Both the position numbers and the translations under genes were made by a program. Below, one piece after another: positions 38,146 through 54,860 of a stretch of 64,000 nt of DNA. Numbering within the stretch: position 1 is the first letter of the stretch; each line of letters begins with the position of its first letter. The notes beneath the pieces are model-generated. The model made no database searches and was not told where the DNA came from. It saw only the letters and a list, made by a program, of their open reading frames with translations. Source of the stretch: Mermis nigrescens. Lineage: Eukaryota; Nematoda; Enoplea; Mermithida; Mermithidae. The stretch lies in the NCBI GenBank assembly GCA_036768485.1, contig JAVLUZ010000340.1:3035886-3099885 (forward strand), given 5' to 3'.

Positions 38146-40214
38146 GTCGTTTTAAAAGGGCAATGTTTTTGTAGTATGCAGTTATTAGATACCTCAGATA
38201 CCTACGCATACGCGTGTGAGGCGAGACATGCATCTGTGGGAGGAGGGTTTACTTCAATGGAATAAAAAAGTTCCTGGGGAAAAAGCCGAAAATTTATGAA
38301 AATTAAAATTTGTTGCAGCAATGCTGGGTTAACTGTCAATTGACACAGCTTTTATGCTACATTTTAGCATTTATGCCTGTTTTTGAGGCTAAAAAAAGCA
38401 TCTACGGATGAGATGCTCAAAATGAATAGAAATCCTAAAAACACTTGAAATTGCGTTGAAACTGTTAATTTTTTGTTATTTCCGCAATTTCATGTCAGCC
38501 AGTGATGATTCATCATATCGAATTTCTTTTTATCAAGCAAGGTGGACAACTGATCTTATTTGCAGTAGGTATAGCATATTCGATAAATTCGCTGATCTAT
38601 ACATCTGCCTAATTCATTTCTTGCTGAAAATTTAGAATTTTAGCAAGTTTTCGCGAATCAATACTTCAATGTTCCGTTACTGAATTACCAACAGATGAAG
38701 CAAAACTAATTGCCATGAACATCATTTATTCATCGGTGACATGTTCTTATCCTTGTTATCACGTTTTCGTGCTGCGTCTCAGAATAGAAAATACAAAGTT
38801 TTTTTATTCAAAATGAAGGTGAAAGGTAAGGGAATCGAAGATAAATTCTTGAATTTTACTAGAAACTTAGTTTTTATGCTACTCGTATTTTAGCATTTAT
38901 GCCCATTGACTCAGAAAAATCATTTAGACCGGCTACAACCCCTATATCGGTCATGCCGTGTACCTATTAGGCCCCCTGAGGAACAACACTGCAAGACGGA
39001 CCATGCTATAACTGGCGGCGCGGTGGATCTCCGACCACCACTTCTTTCCCGTCCTAAATGTTTTATTTTACCACTTAGACTTCAACGTTGTACCCTGAGA
39101 TAACTCAGAGTGCAGATTTTTACGTCATCGCCTATGTTATATCACAGTCTATCCTACAGTGTTGCGGTCCAGGTTGACAGCCATAACTACTCTAGACGAT
39201 CGGTCAGGCTGGACGGAAGGCCACTCAGGACGGACGGCTAGGCTGGACGGACGGCTACATGGGACGGACGGCCACATAGGACGGCCATGTAGGTCAGAAG
39301 ACCACTGTGGAGAAAAGTAACAAACAGGAAGATGGCCATTCTGGACGGACAGTTAACCTGGATGGACGCAAACTTGGACGGATGGCCACCCTGGACAGTA
39401 CCTTACCATGAATGTGAAAACGGAAGACAGGATAGAAGTTTCTTACTAACACAAAAGTCGAAGTGCATTTCGCTGGCCTCTGGTAAGAAGAGTATTCTCG
39501 AAATATTTTCAATGATTTGCGGAACTGATAGTGTAGTAATTTTGATGTGCTGAATAACTTATTTTATTGCTACTTTCAATATCGCGTTCTTCTGATGGTA
39601 TTTGAGTATTATTCAGTTAGTTGTTAATGGTTTGATAAATGAATATATTAAACATTTTCTCATATCCTGCCATCGCCTTGCCAAGTAGTATTAAAACTTT
39701 CATTCTATGTGATTTTTGCAAGTTTGCAATAGTTTGCTTGCATATATCACTTTTTGCTGCGCTCTTATGTCTTATATCTTTTAATTCTGGCTCGTTCATG
39801 TCCCTGTCGTAAAGTAATGCAATTTAAACCCGTCACTGCTCCGTTTCTTTGGATTTAATTGTACTTTAGATTAGCAAACTGTTTACTTAATTTTTTGACT
39901 TAAATGTCATGCTTCTGCAAGCCACAGAATTGTGAGCATATATAAAGTGGGGGAAACGACCGCCCAAGTGTAATATATTGCACTGAGAATAATAAAAATT
40001 TACAACTATTTATCGGAAAATCTAAAAATTTTCAGCGCTTCGCGTCGTTGCGCGGCCAATGACATCACATTTTACAGCCTATTCAGAGAGAATAAAATTT
40101 TTGTTAGAAAGTTGCATTTTATGAGCTTAGTAAATAGAGCATGTTTGGAAACGTCAGAAAACGCTACTTATATTTTGTGCACTGGCGAATATAAGCTGAA
40201 TTATAGGATCATCA

Positions 40215-40405
40215 ATTATTGCAGAATAAACATGCTTCGATTTTTTCGCGTTGACTAAAGAAAGTCTAATTTTTGCTGAATTTTACGACTTTTACTTGCT
40301 TAGAAAATTTTTTCCTAATCCGCTACTTCTACAGAGAAATGCTTAGTTGCAAGTATTATCGCTCTTTTTTGTGCCATCGGGATATTTTTCTAGCTAACAA
40401 AGTTT
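40215..40405 (-). mobile_element. fragment of the E-family inverted repeat
   Basis: GATTTTTTCGCGTTGACTAA, CCTAATCCGCTACTTCTAC and TGTGCCATCGGGATATTTTT follow the minus-strand inverted repeat of the E family with many changes. No arm is attached. Confidence 0.5.
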
Positions 40406-41153
40406 TATTTGCTTCTATAATTTCATCTTCTGATAATTCCATTTATTATTATAATATGTCTTATTTTACTTTAGGTCGTAATGTAATCTTGAAAACTATT
40501 TTAACATTTTATCATAATATTTACCCACGTGCTACTGATTTTGTCGCTATGAACTTTTGATAAGCAAGAACTGGTTACTTGAGAAACGCATAAAAATAAA
40601 CTATTTTCGTATTATTATGAAAAAGGATAGAACCGAAAATATGGAATTTATTGGCATCGAGAGACCTCGAAAACGCTAAAAAAATTCTTTCAAAAATTAA
40701 ATTTTAAGTTTAATTTTATTCATTTGGAAATTTATTTTAATTATAATTTCATTTCAATTCACTCGAAATTTTGGTTACTGAAATTATTGATCAGTCGTTC
40801 GAAACTTCGACTAATTCGACGAAGTGTCTTTATTTGCGTTCCTTAATAGGGTTTTGTTACTTTTTATTAGGTATTTCTTAATCGCACATTAACAGCAGCT
40901 ACTTTGGCAATATGTTGCCTTGTCATGCGCTCATGAGGCAGCTTGTTTTCCATTTAAGATTAACATAATAGTGACCTGCCTATTTATTATTATCAATCAC
41001 ATGCAAGCTGATTATCTGCAAATATGTGTATAAAGTAAATAAAAATATTAAAGCCATTGGAGTAGAACAAATAAAGTGTAAATTTAACAATCAACCGCAT
41101 GATTTTCTTATTGTTCAGAGATAGGGTTTAATGCTTTATATGTAGGTAGGTAC

Positions 41154-41640
41154 CAGAGGTGGGCGGCACTAAAGTTCTGGGTGGTGGTGGGTGGCAAGAT
41201 ATTTTCAATGGTCAAAAAATAGCCTAAAAAATGGTGGTATGGCGAAACAAAACACAATTTTCCAACGTTTCTCATTGAGCACTATCCATTGGCATCAAAA
41301 ACTTGCAAAAAAACGAAAAAAATTTCAAAAATTGAATTCTTGGCATAGGTGGCGGCACTAAAGCTCTGGGTGGGAGGTGCAAGATTTTTTAAAATGTCAA
41401 GAAATGGCCTCAAAAATGGTGGTATGGTGAAAAACAATTTTTCAACGTTTCTCATCCATTAACATCCAAAAATTGCGAAAAAAATAATAAAAAAATTCAA
41501 AAATTGAATTCTCGGGGGTATTTTGGTTTCTGAGGGGTGCATAATCCCCAAACCCCAATGCCCAGGTATGATTCTAGGGTATATTTTGGTTTCTAGGGTA
41601 AGGGGTGAATACCCCGCAAACCACTCATGCCCAGTTATAG
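41154..41640 (+). mobile_element. hAT-like MITE copy 9, host of copy 10
   Basis: The left part runs from CAGAGGTGGGCGGCACT to TTGAATTCTTGG, then copy 10 intervenes. The sequence resumes at ATTCTAGGGTATATTTTGG and ends CATGCCCAGTTATAG. The two halves joined make a normal family member. Its own target duplication is not clear. Confidence 0.75.
41344..41570 (+). mobile_element. hAT-like MITE copy 10 inserted in copy 9
   Basis: Starts CATAGGTGGCGGCAC and ends ATGCCCAGGTATG. The duplicated target ATTCTTGG (41336-41343) / ATTCTAGG (41571-41578) comes from the interior of copy 9. It is a family member inserted into another member of the same family. Confidence 0.82.
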
Positions 41641-42545
41641 TAAGACTGTTTCTTTCTACCTGCATTATTTAGCTAGGACAAATGTCTGTATCGGATAAGT
41701 AGTGTTCGTGTATATGCATAGAAGTACTGCTCTACGAAAACCTTTTTTGCATGAAAAAGTACTTGATTTTATATTGCAATTTCAGGTCACCTTATTAACC
41801 AAATATCATTTTGTGCGGAATACTGATAAAGGACTTATTCAGAAAAAATGTCAGAACTATAAATAATAGTAATAATGCGATAAATTCTTAAATTGTGGAA
41901 CCGTTGGACTTAAAGGGTTAGACTTGACCACTTCCTTTTCTACATGATTTTTCGACGTTGAAGACCTGGCGAAGTTGGTTAAAAAATTTTTCAGTGAAAC
42001 ATAAAGCACACTCTTTCCGAAAGATTTCCGAAACCAATGAACTTCCGCTTACTTTTTGGCTGCGTGACCGAGGTCCGATTAGTAAAGATAGAGATTTTCT
42101 GAATTATTTTCCAATGCGCTAATAAAGAGAAAGGGAGGAAGCAATTAGACGTTTTATGTCAAATGCTAAACTTCTCTCGATGAATTGACATTAAAGTCAA
42201 AATTCAAAAGTGTAACACACTCAAGCGCCAATCAAATCTCACTGTCAATTAAAAAAATGAATTTTAAGCGAATTAGTCTTAATTTTCGCGCAAAACATTC
42301 CTATATTTTATACCTCAACATTTTCGTACTGAATTAGATAAGTAACATACAAACCCTTCAAATGCTTGATTTGATACGCTAACATATACGGTAGCTAGCC
42401 AGAACTCAGCTGCTGCTAAGCAGAAGGCCATTACATTTCTGATAAATAAGTATTATATAAAAATTAATATTTTGTTTTTTTCTAATGCAGCCGATATTTT
42501 ATCGAGCGGTAAATAAGTAGTCATCAAAATTAATTGTTCCTGATC

Positions 42546-42864
42546 ATGAACTCATTGATTAAACGGAATATGGCACTGGCTTTTGACCAGGCGCGAGATT
42601 TATCCAGCTATGTCCCGAAAACTGATCAATGCTTTGTCAGCACCAAAGACGGATTCCACATTCAGGATCCCATCTACTTGGTGCAAAAAGTATCAAATGT
42701 TCAAGAATGCATCCTGCTGTGCCTCAGTTTAAGTCTGTGCTTGTCCGGTAATTTCGTCGAATTTTTCACCTATGCTGCTTGTACGCTTCATACGAGCAAT
42801 CCTGACGCACTGACTTCAGCCGGTCTTCCTTTTTCAGTCTTCTTCGACTTCTCCTGTAATCGAA
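42546..42864 (+). CDS. gene B exon 1: PAN/apple domain of a paralogous PAN-S1 protease
   Basis: Paralogue of the exon at 12685, two codons shorter, with the same donor (GTTAGT, GT 42865-42866) and the same phase (one base left over). The six cysteines are conserved (QCFVSTKDGFHIQ, QECILLCL, LCLSGNF, ACTLHTSN, FSCNR), as are DPIYLV and the LHTSNPDAL segment. The start is ATG 42546: an in-frame TAA at 42531 with no AG after it rules out a longer exon reading into it. A strong acceptor (TTTTTTCTAATGCAG, AG 42489-42490) 55 bases upstream suggests a spliced 5' untranslated region. As in gene A, no signal peptide is visible. A phase-0 CAG at 42588-42590 is an alternative exon start shared with gene A. 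Confidence 0.8.
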
Positions 42865-43026
42865 GTTAGTAAAATGATTTTTATAACGTATAAATGTCTA
42901 CCAGGGGGCATGATTTAGGAAAAGGATGGTGAGAGGCATATGTGCACAACATAGTAAATCGTGCTATGGAATATATCATATCGAAACTTTTTAAAAAGTG
43001 CCGTTCTTAGCTTAGAAATCATAATT

Positions 43027-45900
43027 ACTAGCAAAAAATGCTCAGATGGAGGCAAAAGGTACGTATATACTCGGAACTTCGCATCATATGGGATATAAAA
43101 GAGGGGGACTAGGAAAAGTTACCTATGCTCGAGAAAAATCATAAGAATCTGTTAAAAATCAGATGTCTTCAAGCAACACAGAAATCGAAGTTCGAAGTAT
43201 ATTCTGCGGCCTACAGAAAATAGTTGTGTCCACACGTTAGTAGGGAGAAGAGGGGGTTTAGGGAGACGGGTTTGCATTCTCCCTAGATTACTGTAGGACC
43301 AAGAATTTTATTTTTAGTAAATTCATGTGATTCCACCTAAATAGACTCCCCGTGAATTCTTTTGCTGCTCATTTTTTTCGGTTTCAGAAATAAATAATAC
43401 AACAATTTATTCTTTAGACGAATGATCAATCTGAATTAAAGACCACGACATATCCACTTTGTTTACTAACATTAACTGAATGTAAGTTCGAACGACTGAT
43501 GTTGCGATGGTATAGAATTGAGCCAAGGCACTAAAAATGCGCAAACAGGTTAGCACCAAAGAATTTTGGAAAGGATCAAGAAGAATGAGCGAAATTATCG
43601 AGAAAAAATGCAATATTGCAGAATGATAGACCGGAAATTTTAATAGCTCTTTTATATATAGAGTGCCAAAGCAGGCAGAAATTGAACAACACGTATATCT
43701 GTAGAGCCTTAGTAGACAGCGCGATGCGAATATACTTGATATTGATTGCGATATTGATCTCTAACTGAATCGGCAACTTACTACAGACCAAAGCATTCTT
43801 TTATGCTCTTCAGTGAACCAGTGAAAAAGTTTTGAGACGACATCTTCTTTTCTCATAGGCCGCACGCAGAACATACGTCGATTTTTGTGTTGCTTAGAGA
43901 AATCTGATCTTCAGCAGATTCTCTTGATTTTTGTGCGCATAGGTGACTTTTCCTAGTCCCCTTCTTTTGTCCCTAATGATGCGTAGCTCCAAGCATATTC
44001 GTCCTTTTTGTTCCATCGAAGCATTTTTCTTAGCTAGTACCCCAAGTTGAATTAGCATGATTTGCAGTCCACTAAATACTTGCGGTAATATGCTGCAATA
44101 ATGAAGACAGACCATGAACGCAGAAAACAATATATTTCTGAACATCAGCATTGTCAATTTTAAACAAGACAACCACACCCTATTTAAACAGAACGAATGT
44201 TTTCAGGCGTAAACTGTACGCAGCTATAGGGTGTAAAGAACAATTAAAATCAGATTCGTTATCCTGACGTTACACGCAACGTTTAGAACAAATAAAGCTT
44301 TTGCAACGATATGAAACTGAAGTTTTTTTCAATGTAAATTTCTACGACTACTGATTTTAAAGAAAAAATGCAGTCAGATTCGTAATTCTGACCTTAGAAA
44401 AGATTTTTAAAAAATTCTTGCCCTGCAACACTTTAGAAGTGAAATGAACTTTTAGCATAAACTTTACACATCAAAAACTTTTAGCATAAACTTTAAACAT
44501 CAACAATAAATGAACAGTGTAAACCTCATACAACTACTGAGTGTAGAGAAAACTAAGAGTCCGATTCGTAATTCTAAAATAATGTTTACTATTTTGAAAA
44601 AATTAAGCTTCTGCGATGCTTGACAACTGAAATTAATTTTTAGTGTAAACTTTACTCAATCACCATCAACTTCACGAAAAAATCAACTATCCACAATGTT
44701 CTGAAGACAAATATATATTAGATGTGAACCACACTTTACATAATTACTGAGTGTAAAAAAACGGGCTTATGACGTTTGATCCCCGGTACATCTTCATAGT
44801 GGGGATCATGTCGAGACAAAAAAACCGGAGAAGTTGGCCAAAAAAACAAGACAAAAATACGTTTGACACCCTTAATTTTTTGACTTTCCACCTCCAGAAA
44901 AAGCCCAATATTGATGTAAATAAACACCAATTGCGGTCATGTGTACCACTTATAAAGTGTTTTATGTTTATTTTGTTTTACTTATTTTGACGACTACATA
45001 GTGAAAATAGCGAACAAAAAAAGGGACAAAACGTATTCTTCCACTATCCGCCACATTGTAAATTTTAACAATCAGAACGTAACTCCTTATTGAGTGTGAA
45101 GATATTCAGTGTTGGCCAGTTTGTAGCCTTTAAATTGTAGTACCTTTGTGTGTTAAAAAATTCTCTTTCGCAAAATATTTGGGATATGAAACAATCAAAA
45201 AAGATAATAAAACGTGTTTTTTATTCAATTCTACATCATAAATTCCAAACTTTACCCCCTCCCCCCATAAGTAACTCTATATTGTTATTTAAAATATCGG
45301 AGAAGTTGGCGGATGAAGCAGGCACAAAACCAGTAATCTTCCAACCCCAAGATCTGACTCCCCATTCAGTGTAAAAAAGTTTGCTGATAAGCAAAACGTA
45401 GCCCTTGAGCCGTAGTACATTTGCTTAAAAAAACTTTCCTGGGACCTATAACCGGAGTTGTTGGCAGTCATAAGGAAGACAAAAACACGACCAAAATTTG
45501 TCTTTACACTGACGATTATCACACTCACCTTCCTCCCACTCGAGAACTAATGCGGAATTCGGAAAACTAGAAATTTCATTTTTAGAAAATTTTACATTCT
45601 ACAATTTTATGCTATTAAATTGTAAGAAGCACTTACACTGACTTGATTAGGTGCTCTTCAAAAAAACTCGTCAAAAGCTTGTCCTATGATAACATTACGC
45701 CAAAATTCTGCTCACTTATTACAAGCTGAGTATTAAGTGTATAGAAAAACGAAAAGCACCGACAGCGAATTTTTTATTATCTGTCTTTTAAAAAAGACCG
45801 CACCTCCCATATGTGTCGCGTTATAGCTGTAAAAGGAGAGGCATATGTTAAGGGTATCTACGCAAGTTTATTATAGGTACGCGCTATTGCGCTACCTATA
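43027..45900 (+). mobile_element. E-family element copy E2
   Basis: Starts ACTAGCAAAAAATGCTCAG. Inverted repeats lie at 43027-43215 and about 43858-44040; the loop (about 640 bases) differs from that of E4/E5. The arm from 44040 contains at least four degenerate units of about 140-150 bases with AGATTCGTAATTCTGACCTT-like cores and GTGTAAA/TTTACAC motifs. It ends in TACGCGCTATTGCGCTACCT. It lies in intron 1 of gene B. Confidence 0.75.
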
Positions 45901-47103
45901 ATGTACACGTCCGAAATACTATTTTTCGACCTTTAAACACACCTCGTTCTCTCTAGGAAATAAAAACTTAGAATATTTAAGGGAAACCAAATACAACTCT
46001 TTGTAATTTACACAAAATCTAGTCAAAAAAATTAAGAATTTAATTCTTTTGAGGTAAGATATACTTAAAAATGCTAAAAACAGCATACTTTCTACGATTT
46101 TTATGTGAAATTAATATTTATGGGAGTCTATGAGCTATTGTTGCCAGAATCAATAGCTATTTTGAAGAGGGTCAAGACTCCAACCCACCTTCTCAAGAAC
46201 ATTAATGTTATGCGTCTCTATGGCTATCCACTTTTTAGTCACCGTGGTGGATCCAGAATTTCTACAAAGGCTGCAGTGTCTTTTCCCTCAAACAGTCAAA
46301 AAAATAGCTCTTAAAATCCAATATTAACGTGCGAAATATCATCCTTTCGCCGTTCAACGTTATCTACATTTATTCAAATTGATTTATGTTGCATTTTCCT
46401 TGAAAAATTTAAAATTCCTGATCACTTTTTGCGTTCAAAAAGTGAATGAATGCAAGTTAGTATTTATTGTATAATTTTAAAAATTAGTGCGTAAAATGAC
46501 CAAACTAGCGAAAGATGCATGTAGAATTCAGCTGCGGCAACCTTAACCATAGTCTGTTTCATTAAGCTTCAAAGTTTTTTATTTGTTTTAATCCGCATAA
46601 ATCAGGCTACAAAAGTGGCTCGAAATTCTGGTACAGTAATGCAGCTCGACAACGGCAAACGTCTCCACATTACTCGATTTGCTGAAGAATATCACAGCTA
46701 CGGCGCTAGTTTTTTAAAATACTGTTGTTGGCACTTAAAATGTTTTCAAAAACCTCAAAATCAAATGAAACGGACTGTAAATACCCTTTAGTAATGTTTT
46801 AGTCTGCATAACTTTTTGGCGCATTGCAGGGTCAACAATAAACGAAATTTAAACAACCTAATCTGATGTTTTACAGTGAAAAAGTTGATATCTCTTACTG
46901 TCTGAAAAAGATATGCACGTCTACAGATGATGCTGACCGTAAGGAAACGATGAAAAATGCAATTTAGCGCAAAATCAGCGAGGAATTCCGATGACATTGC
47001 TGAAACTTCCTCAGAAAAAGTTGGAGATACCGATTTCTTTGTCAGCAAGTCCCGAATACGCCACTGGCAGACTATTATTCTTACCGATTTCAAATATAGA
47101 CAT
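45901..47103. other. spacer between E2 and E3 in gene B intron 1
   Basis: No repeat boundary or coding region recognised apart from the neighbouring E elements. Confidence 0.4.
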
Positions 47104-49411
<2,308 letters not shown>

Positions 49412-50990
49412 TTGAATGACACCAAAAAAATTTTCTCAGTTCTTGTCTACGATAATGATTCATCATTTTCGTCGATGACTAGTGTTAGTGTTCAAAACCG
49501 TATAGATGGCAAGCGCAGCCCTCTATCGCAGCATCTAATGAGCGAATAAACTTTTGGCTGATTCATTTTGCCGCCTAAATGTGTGAAAGTTTATTATAAA
49601 TTAGCGAAAAGCTCTCTGTCTGACGCGTTGTAATTCAAATAATTGAACATTGTGCTGACCGTTATTTACAATAAATAAGCCCCTTGTGACCTGCGCTAGA
49701 ACCAGAAAGATAAAATATCTCTAAATGAGCGTTTGGAAGGCCATAGAAGATTATCCTCAACATCAATTACACATAACCACCTCTCTATTTTGGATACGGC
49801 TGTAGTTTTATGGTAGGGAGTTTAACAGCCTAAAAGCGTTTGTTTAAATAGTTCTGGGCCCGGTTGCTCGACTCCACCTTAATAAAGGCTAACCATTAAA
49901 AATTAATTTTTAATGGTCGGCCGGTTGCTCGACTCCACCTTAACGCCAACAACCATTAAGATTCCCTTAACGAAACCATTAACGTTAAGGTAAAACCTTA
50001 ACTAATGGTTTCGTTAAGGTTCGTAAAAATCGGGTTGCTCAACTTGACCATTAATTAATGGTCGAGCATTTGTTAAGGGAAGTTTAAGGGTACCATTAAA
50101 GAAACCATTAACAAAAACCTTTAATGGCTGCATCAAGGGAAATCTAATGGTAGCGTTAAGGTAAGCTTAATGGTTGCGTTAAGGGAAGTTTAATGGTTGT
50201 GTTAAGTTCACACGTATTCCACGAGAATTTTAATGTTTTGGTTAAAATACATAGATATAAAACGTTGAGGACCATAGTCATTGAAAATTCGAATTTTCTT
50301 TCATTTTACTCTTTTACCGCTTGACTTTTGATTTTGGTTCGAATTCGTCTGATATGGATTGCAGTGACAGCAATACACTTAATGAGGAAAATAAATGAAA
50401 ACGCTCGTTAGTCTGGGTAAAACATATATGGTTGCTTGCGATGATATGGAAATTAAAAAAAATAGAGAAATAAAAATAGGGAAATAGAATTTTGATTTTA
50501 GCGGATTTTCGGCAACAGCTAAAATGAAATGAAGAAATCAACTGAAAAAAATCGTTCTCGAATAAAATCAGGGTTGGCAATGCTGGGTTTTTTGAATCTG
50601 CGTTTTTGGTTTTTTTGGGTGCAAAAAATTATTGGGTTTTGGGTTTTTTATCCACAGGTTACCAATTTTTCAAATAGACTGAAGTAAATACTGTAGGTGA
50701 TTCAAATTGTATTTCCAATCTCTTTTTGTTTGAATTATGCTGTTCCTTTGACTAGTAAAGGCTAACCAACCTCAGTCTGGTCAACACAATGCCATGCTCG
50801 AAAAATCTCAGCCCCTAGTTCACAATTGCCATCCCATGCTGCAAAACAGGGCGCTTTTATTCAACCACCTCAATAACCCACACTTTTCTGAGTTCGACCA
50901 ATTTTTCTATTTCCTAATATTTTTTGAGAGCCAGTGCATTTTTTGATTAAAATCTGGTAATGTCCGAGCATTGAAGAGGAAGATAAATAC

Positions 50991-53900
50991 ACTAGCAAAG
51001 AAAAATGCTCCGATGGAACAAAAAAGATGAATATACTTGGAATTGTGGATTATTATGGATGTAAAAGGAGGGGACTAGGAAAAATCTACCTAAAGTCGGA
51101 AAATCTGCTAAAAATCACACTTTCTCTAAGCAACGCAAAAAATCGATGTATATTCTGCGGCCAACAGACTAAAATAAATATTCAACCATAACAATGATTG
51201 AAACATCAGCACGTTAGCTATGCAGTAGCTATGGGAAATGATATTAAGTAAACTAACAGTCTTCCAAGCCAATTGAATGAAATAGCAAACATCGAAGACA
51301 ATTGAAGACATGGTTGGTTAAAAACAGTAGGAAACACGTAAGTTGACTTGAAACAGACTTAATGTAGATACACTAGCATGCCCGAAACGATTGTGTGCAC
51401 TAATCAATCGGCTCCTGCTTTGCTTGCTATAATGCTCATAAAACAAAACAACTTTAAATACAATACCTCTTAGTTTTCTATCAATCAGGTGCCAGCAATT
51501 TAAAAAAGTAACCTTGATAGATTTCGTTTATACACTCTTATCTGAAACTTCGAACATTATTTAAAAAAGACACTTTTTTAGAGGCCGCAGAATATACATC
51601 GATTTTTTGCGTTGCTTAGAGAAAGTGTGATTTTTAGCAGATTTTCCGACTTTAGGTAGATTTTTCCTAGTCCCCTCCTTTTACATCCATAATAATCCAC
51701 AATTCCAAGTATATTCATCTTTTTTTGTTCCATCGGAGCATTTTTCTTTGCTAGTACTCTACTTTTAATTAGCGTGATTTCAGTACATCAGTCAGTAAAC
51801 ACAATCAGTAACATGCCACAATAATGACAACAGTCCAAGAACGCGGAAAACAATATTGTTCTTAACATCAGCATTATCCTTTTTAAACAAGACAACCTTA
51901 TTGACACCATCCATTTTCAAATTAAAACTGCATCAAGTTATTTCTTCTTAATGTGCAGTTCACTTATAATCAAGCACAAAAATTTAACCAACGAATTCGC
52001 ATTGCAAATCCTCACTCAATCAATACACAAGCACAATGTGTTGTGACTTTTGAAATTGAAAACACCCAATTTTCAATTTTCAAATTGAAAATTGGATCAA
52101 TTTTCAAATTGAAAATTGGGTCAATTTTCAAATTGAAAATTGGGTGTTTGAATTTGCGATGAAGAAAATAATCAAAAGATAGTCACTTGGTTTATTTAAG
52201 CCGAGTAATAAAATAACGACCGTCCACCAATTCCAAACTAAACGCAACTAATCTGATCACTATGAAAAAGTTTTGAAAAATGAGCTTGCTAAGCGAGAGT
52301 TGTAAACCAAGAGAAACTTAAAGTAAAAACCTACCATTAAATTATGAGAGAACTATAAAAGATTTTAAACTTCAAGAAAATGGAAAAGGCGGGATGTTGG
52401 TAAATTAGAAGGCAAAGATTTTCGGCAAAAATTCAAAAACTTCACGCAAATATCAAATGTAAGGAACACTAACGCTTTGATTTGGTAGTAAAATAAATTT
52501 GTAGTATAGACTACATATTAACAACAAATAAATAGTGCAAACTTTACACAACTACTAGGTGTAGAGAATACTAACAGTTTACGGCTTATTAATGTACATG
52601 ATTACAATAAAGCTGTATATCTTTGTCGACTTCTGTGCACAGTAGTGTGATTGCTGGTTCATTTTAAACCACTTTTGCAGGCAATTTACATCAATTAAAC
52701 GATAGCTCTCCATGTGCAAGATTTTGTGAAACATATTATAAACACGGCTAAGAAAGATTTAACTTTAATGCAACCCATTTAAGACAAAATTACATCTCTT
52801 CAATGATCTAAGGACACTTGAACATAATTTTTAAATCACTTTAGATTACTTTTGAGGGTAAACAAACTCACTTAATTGATGTCTCACATATGAATCCTTG
52901 GAAATTTCTTGACTTCAGTTACAAAGTCTCTGCAAGTCTATCGAATTAGGGTTAACACGTAACGTAAACTTTACACAAACACATAGCGTAAAGAATATTT
53001 TAGTCGGATTCGTAATTTTGATATTGCTCCGATATTTCTTTCAACATTTATGGAAAAATGAGTCTCCATAATGTTTTAAAGACAATAAACATTAGGTTTA
53101 AACCACTTTGCAATACTGCTGAGTGTAAGCAAGCGCGCCCAATTGACGTATATATTTCATTCCCTGTAAATTTTTATATCTCAGGAAAAAATTTCGATTT
53201 TTGCAATGCTCTAGAACAAAGGCTAACATGCAGTGTAAAAAATTACTCGGATATTATTATCAACATTCATGAAAAAATTATGTCTCTACAATGGTCTGAG
53301 GACATATAAACAATGAATGTAAACTACTTTACATCACTGTTGGATGTAAACAAACGCGCCTACGTGACGTCTCACATTTGATCCTTTGAAAACTTCTAGG
53401 CTCCAAGAAAAAATTAGGTTTCAGGAATGCTCAAAAACGAAGATAAATATATATGTAGTGTAAACTTCATGTAAACACCTAGTGTAAAGAAGATTTTAGT
53501 CAGATTCGTAATTTTGATATTGTTCCGATATTACGATTAATATTTATGAAAAAATTAAGTCTACATAATGTTCTATGGGCAAACTAACAATTGGTGTAAA
53601 CTACTTTACAACACCGTAGAGTGTAAACATATGCGCCAGACTGGCATATCAAATTTGATTCCTGGTCCATTTCTAGACTTGATAAACGTGTCCCTGACTC
53701 GTAACCGGAGAAGCAGGCAGAAAAAACAAGACAGAAACGCATTTAAAACTCCAAATTTTTGACTTTACACTCGCTAAATATTAATGTATAGACAATTTGC
53801 TTTGACATGCACCCGATATAAAGCACTTTAATTTTATTCTATTAGACTTATCCCGACTTCTGGACGGAGGAAGTGGCGAACAAAAAACGCAACAAAAACG

Positions 53901-54860
53901 TATTTTCCATCATTTAGAACACTGTAAACTTTAAAATTCCGTACCGAACTCCCCATTGAGTTTAAAGAAATTCGGTTTGGTACAATTTGTAGCTTTTAAA
54001 TCGTAGTACATTCCTGTGTGCCAAAATTCTGTTGCAAAAATTATTTGGCATGATTTATCAATCAAACTTAGGAAAAAACGTGTTTTTTAGCCCATTTTTT
54101 ACCTCTGATTTCGAACTTTACACCCCCATAAATAACTCAATATTGCGTTTTTTAAATGCGGTTTGCTGCGATGTTTAGCCCCTGTAAGGCACTTTATTAA
54201 TGCTGTCTTCGATTTGCACTGACTCATAAGCGGAAAAATTTGGCAGAGAAATCTTAGTTAAAATCCGTTTTTTTACACCATCCACTAGAGTGTAAACTTT
54301 AAACCCCAAGATCTAACTCACCATAGAGCATACAAGACTTTGCTTATATGCAGAATGTAGCCCTTGATCCGCTCTACATTTCTGTCAGAAAACATTTTAA
54401 AAACCTCATAACCGGAGTTAGTATCGGACATAGGAAGGTTGAAAACTCGACCAAAAAGTGCTTTTTCACCCCCAGATTTTCGCACTCTTTACACTGCCGT
54501 TCGATAAATAATGTGAATTTCAAAAAACCAAAAAAGTGTCATCTGTAGAATTCATCCCTCTATTATCCTATTCTGTTTAATCCTTCGAGTCATCAATACT
54601 CAGTTGTCCACATGCCGCAGTAAAAAGGTCCCAAAATTTGTCCTATGTTATAACGTTACACAAAAACTTTACACCTTCTTTACACAGTCAATTTTGAGTT
54701 TCAAGAAAAACAAAAAAACACGGGCAGCGAATTTTTTTATTATCTTTCTTTTAAAAAAACCGCACCTTCCAGAAGTGTCCCGTTATAGCTGTAGTGGGGA
54801 GTGCCCAGGTGTTGGGGGTACCCAAGTATATTATAGGTACAGCGCTAACGCGCTACCTAT
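50991..54860 (+). mobile_element. E-family element copy E4
   Basis: Starts ACTAGCAAAGAAAAATGCTC. Inverted repeats 50991-51162 and 51587-51758 enclose a 424-bp loop. A 3.1-kb arm follows, ending GCGCTAACGCGCTACCTATG. The arm is nearly identical to that of E5 along its whole length, but the loop reads in the opposite direction. It includes a small array of AATTTTCAAATTGAAAATTG palindromes near 52060-52145. Confidence 0.85.
52060..52145. repeat. tandem palindromes in E4
   Basis: About three and a half copies of a 24-base unit with the palindrome CAATTTTCAAATTGAAAATT. It can form hairpins. The equivalent array in E5 is at 56548-56625. Confidence 0.75.

Larger units (their letters stand above)
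36058..39396. mobile_element. fold-back element with GTCCATCCAGG arms, enclosing the polymerase relic
   Basis: The left arm 36058-36155 has repeated GTCCATCCAGG units starting GGTGGCCGTCC; the right arm about 39163-39396 has GGACGGATGGCC-type units ending GGATGGCCACCCTGG, inverted relative to the left. The right arm is longer and more varied. Between them lie the Polinton polymerase relic, unidentified frames and an AT-rich tandem array. No target duplication was found. Confidence 0.5.
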
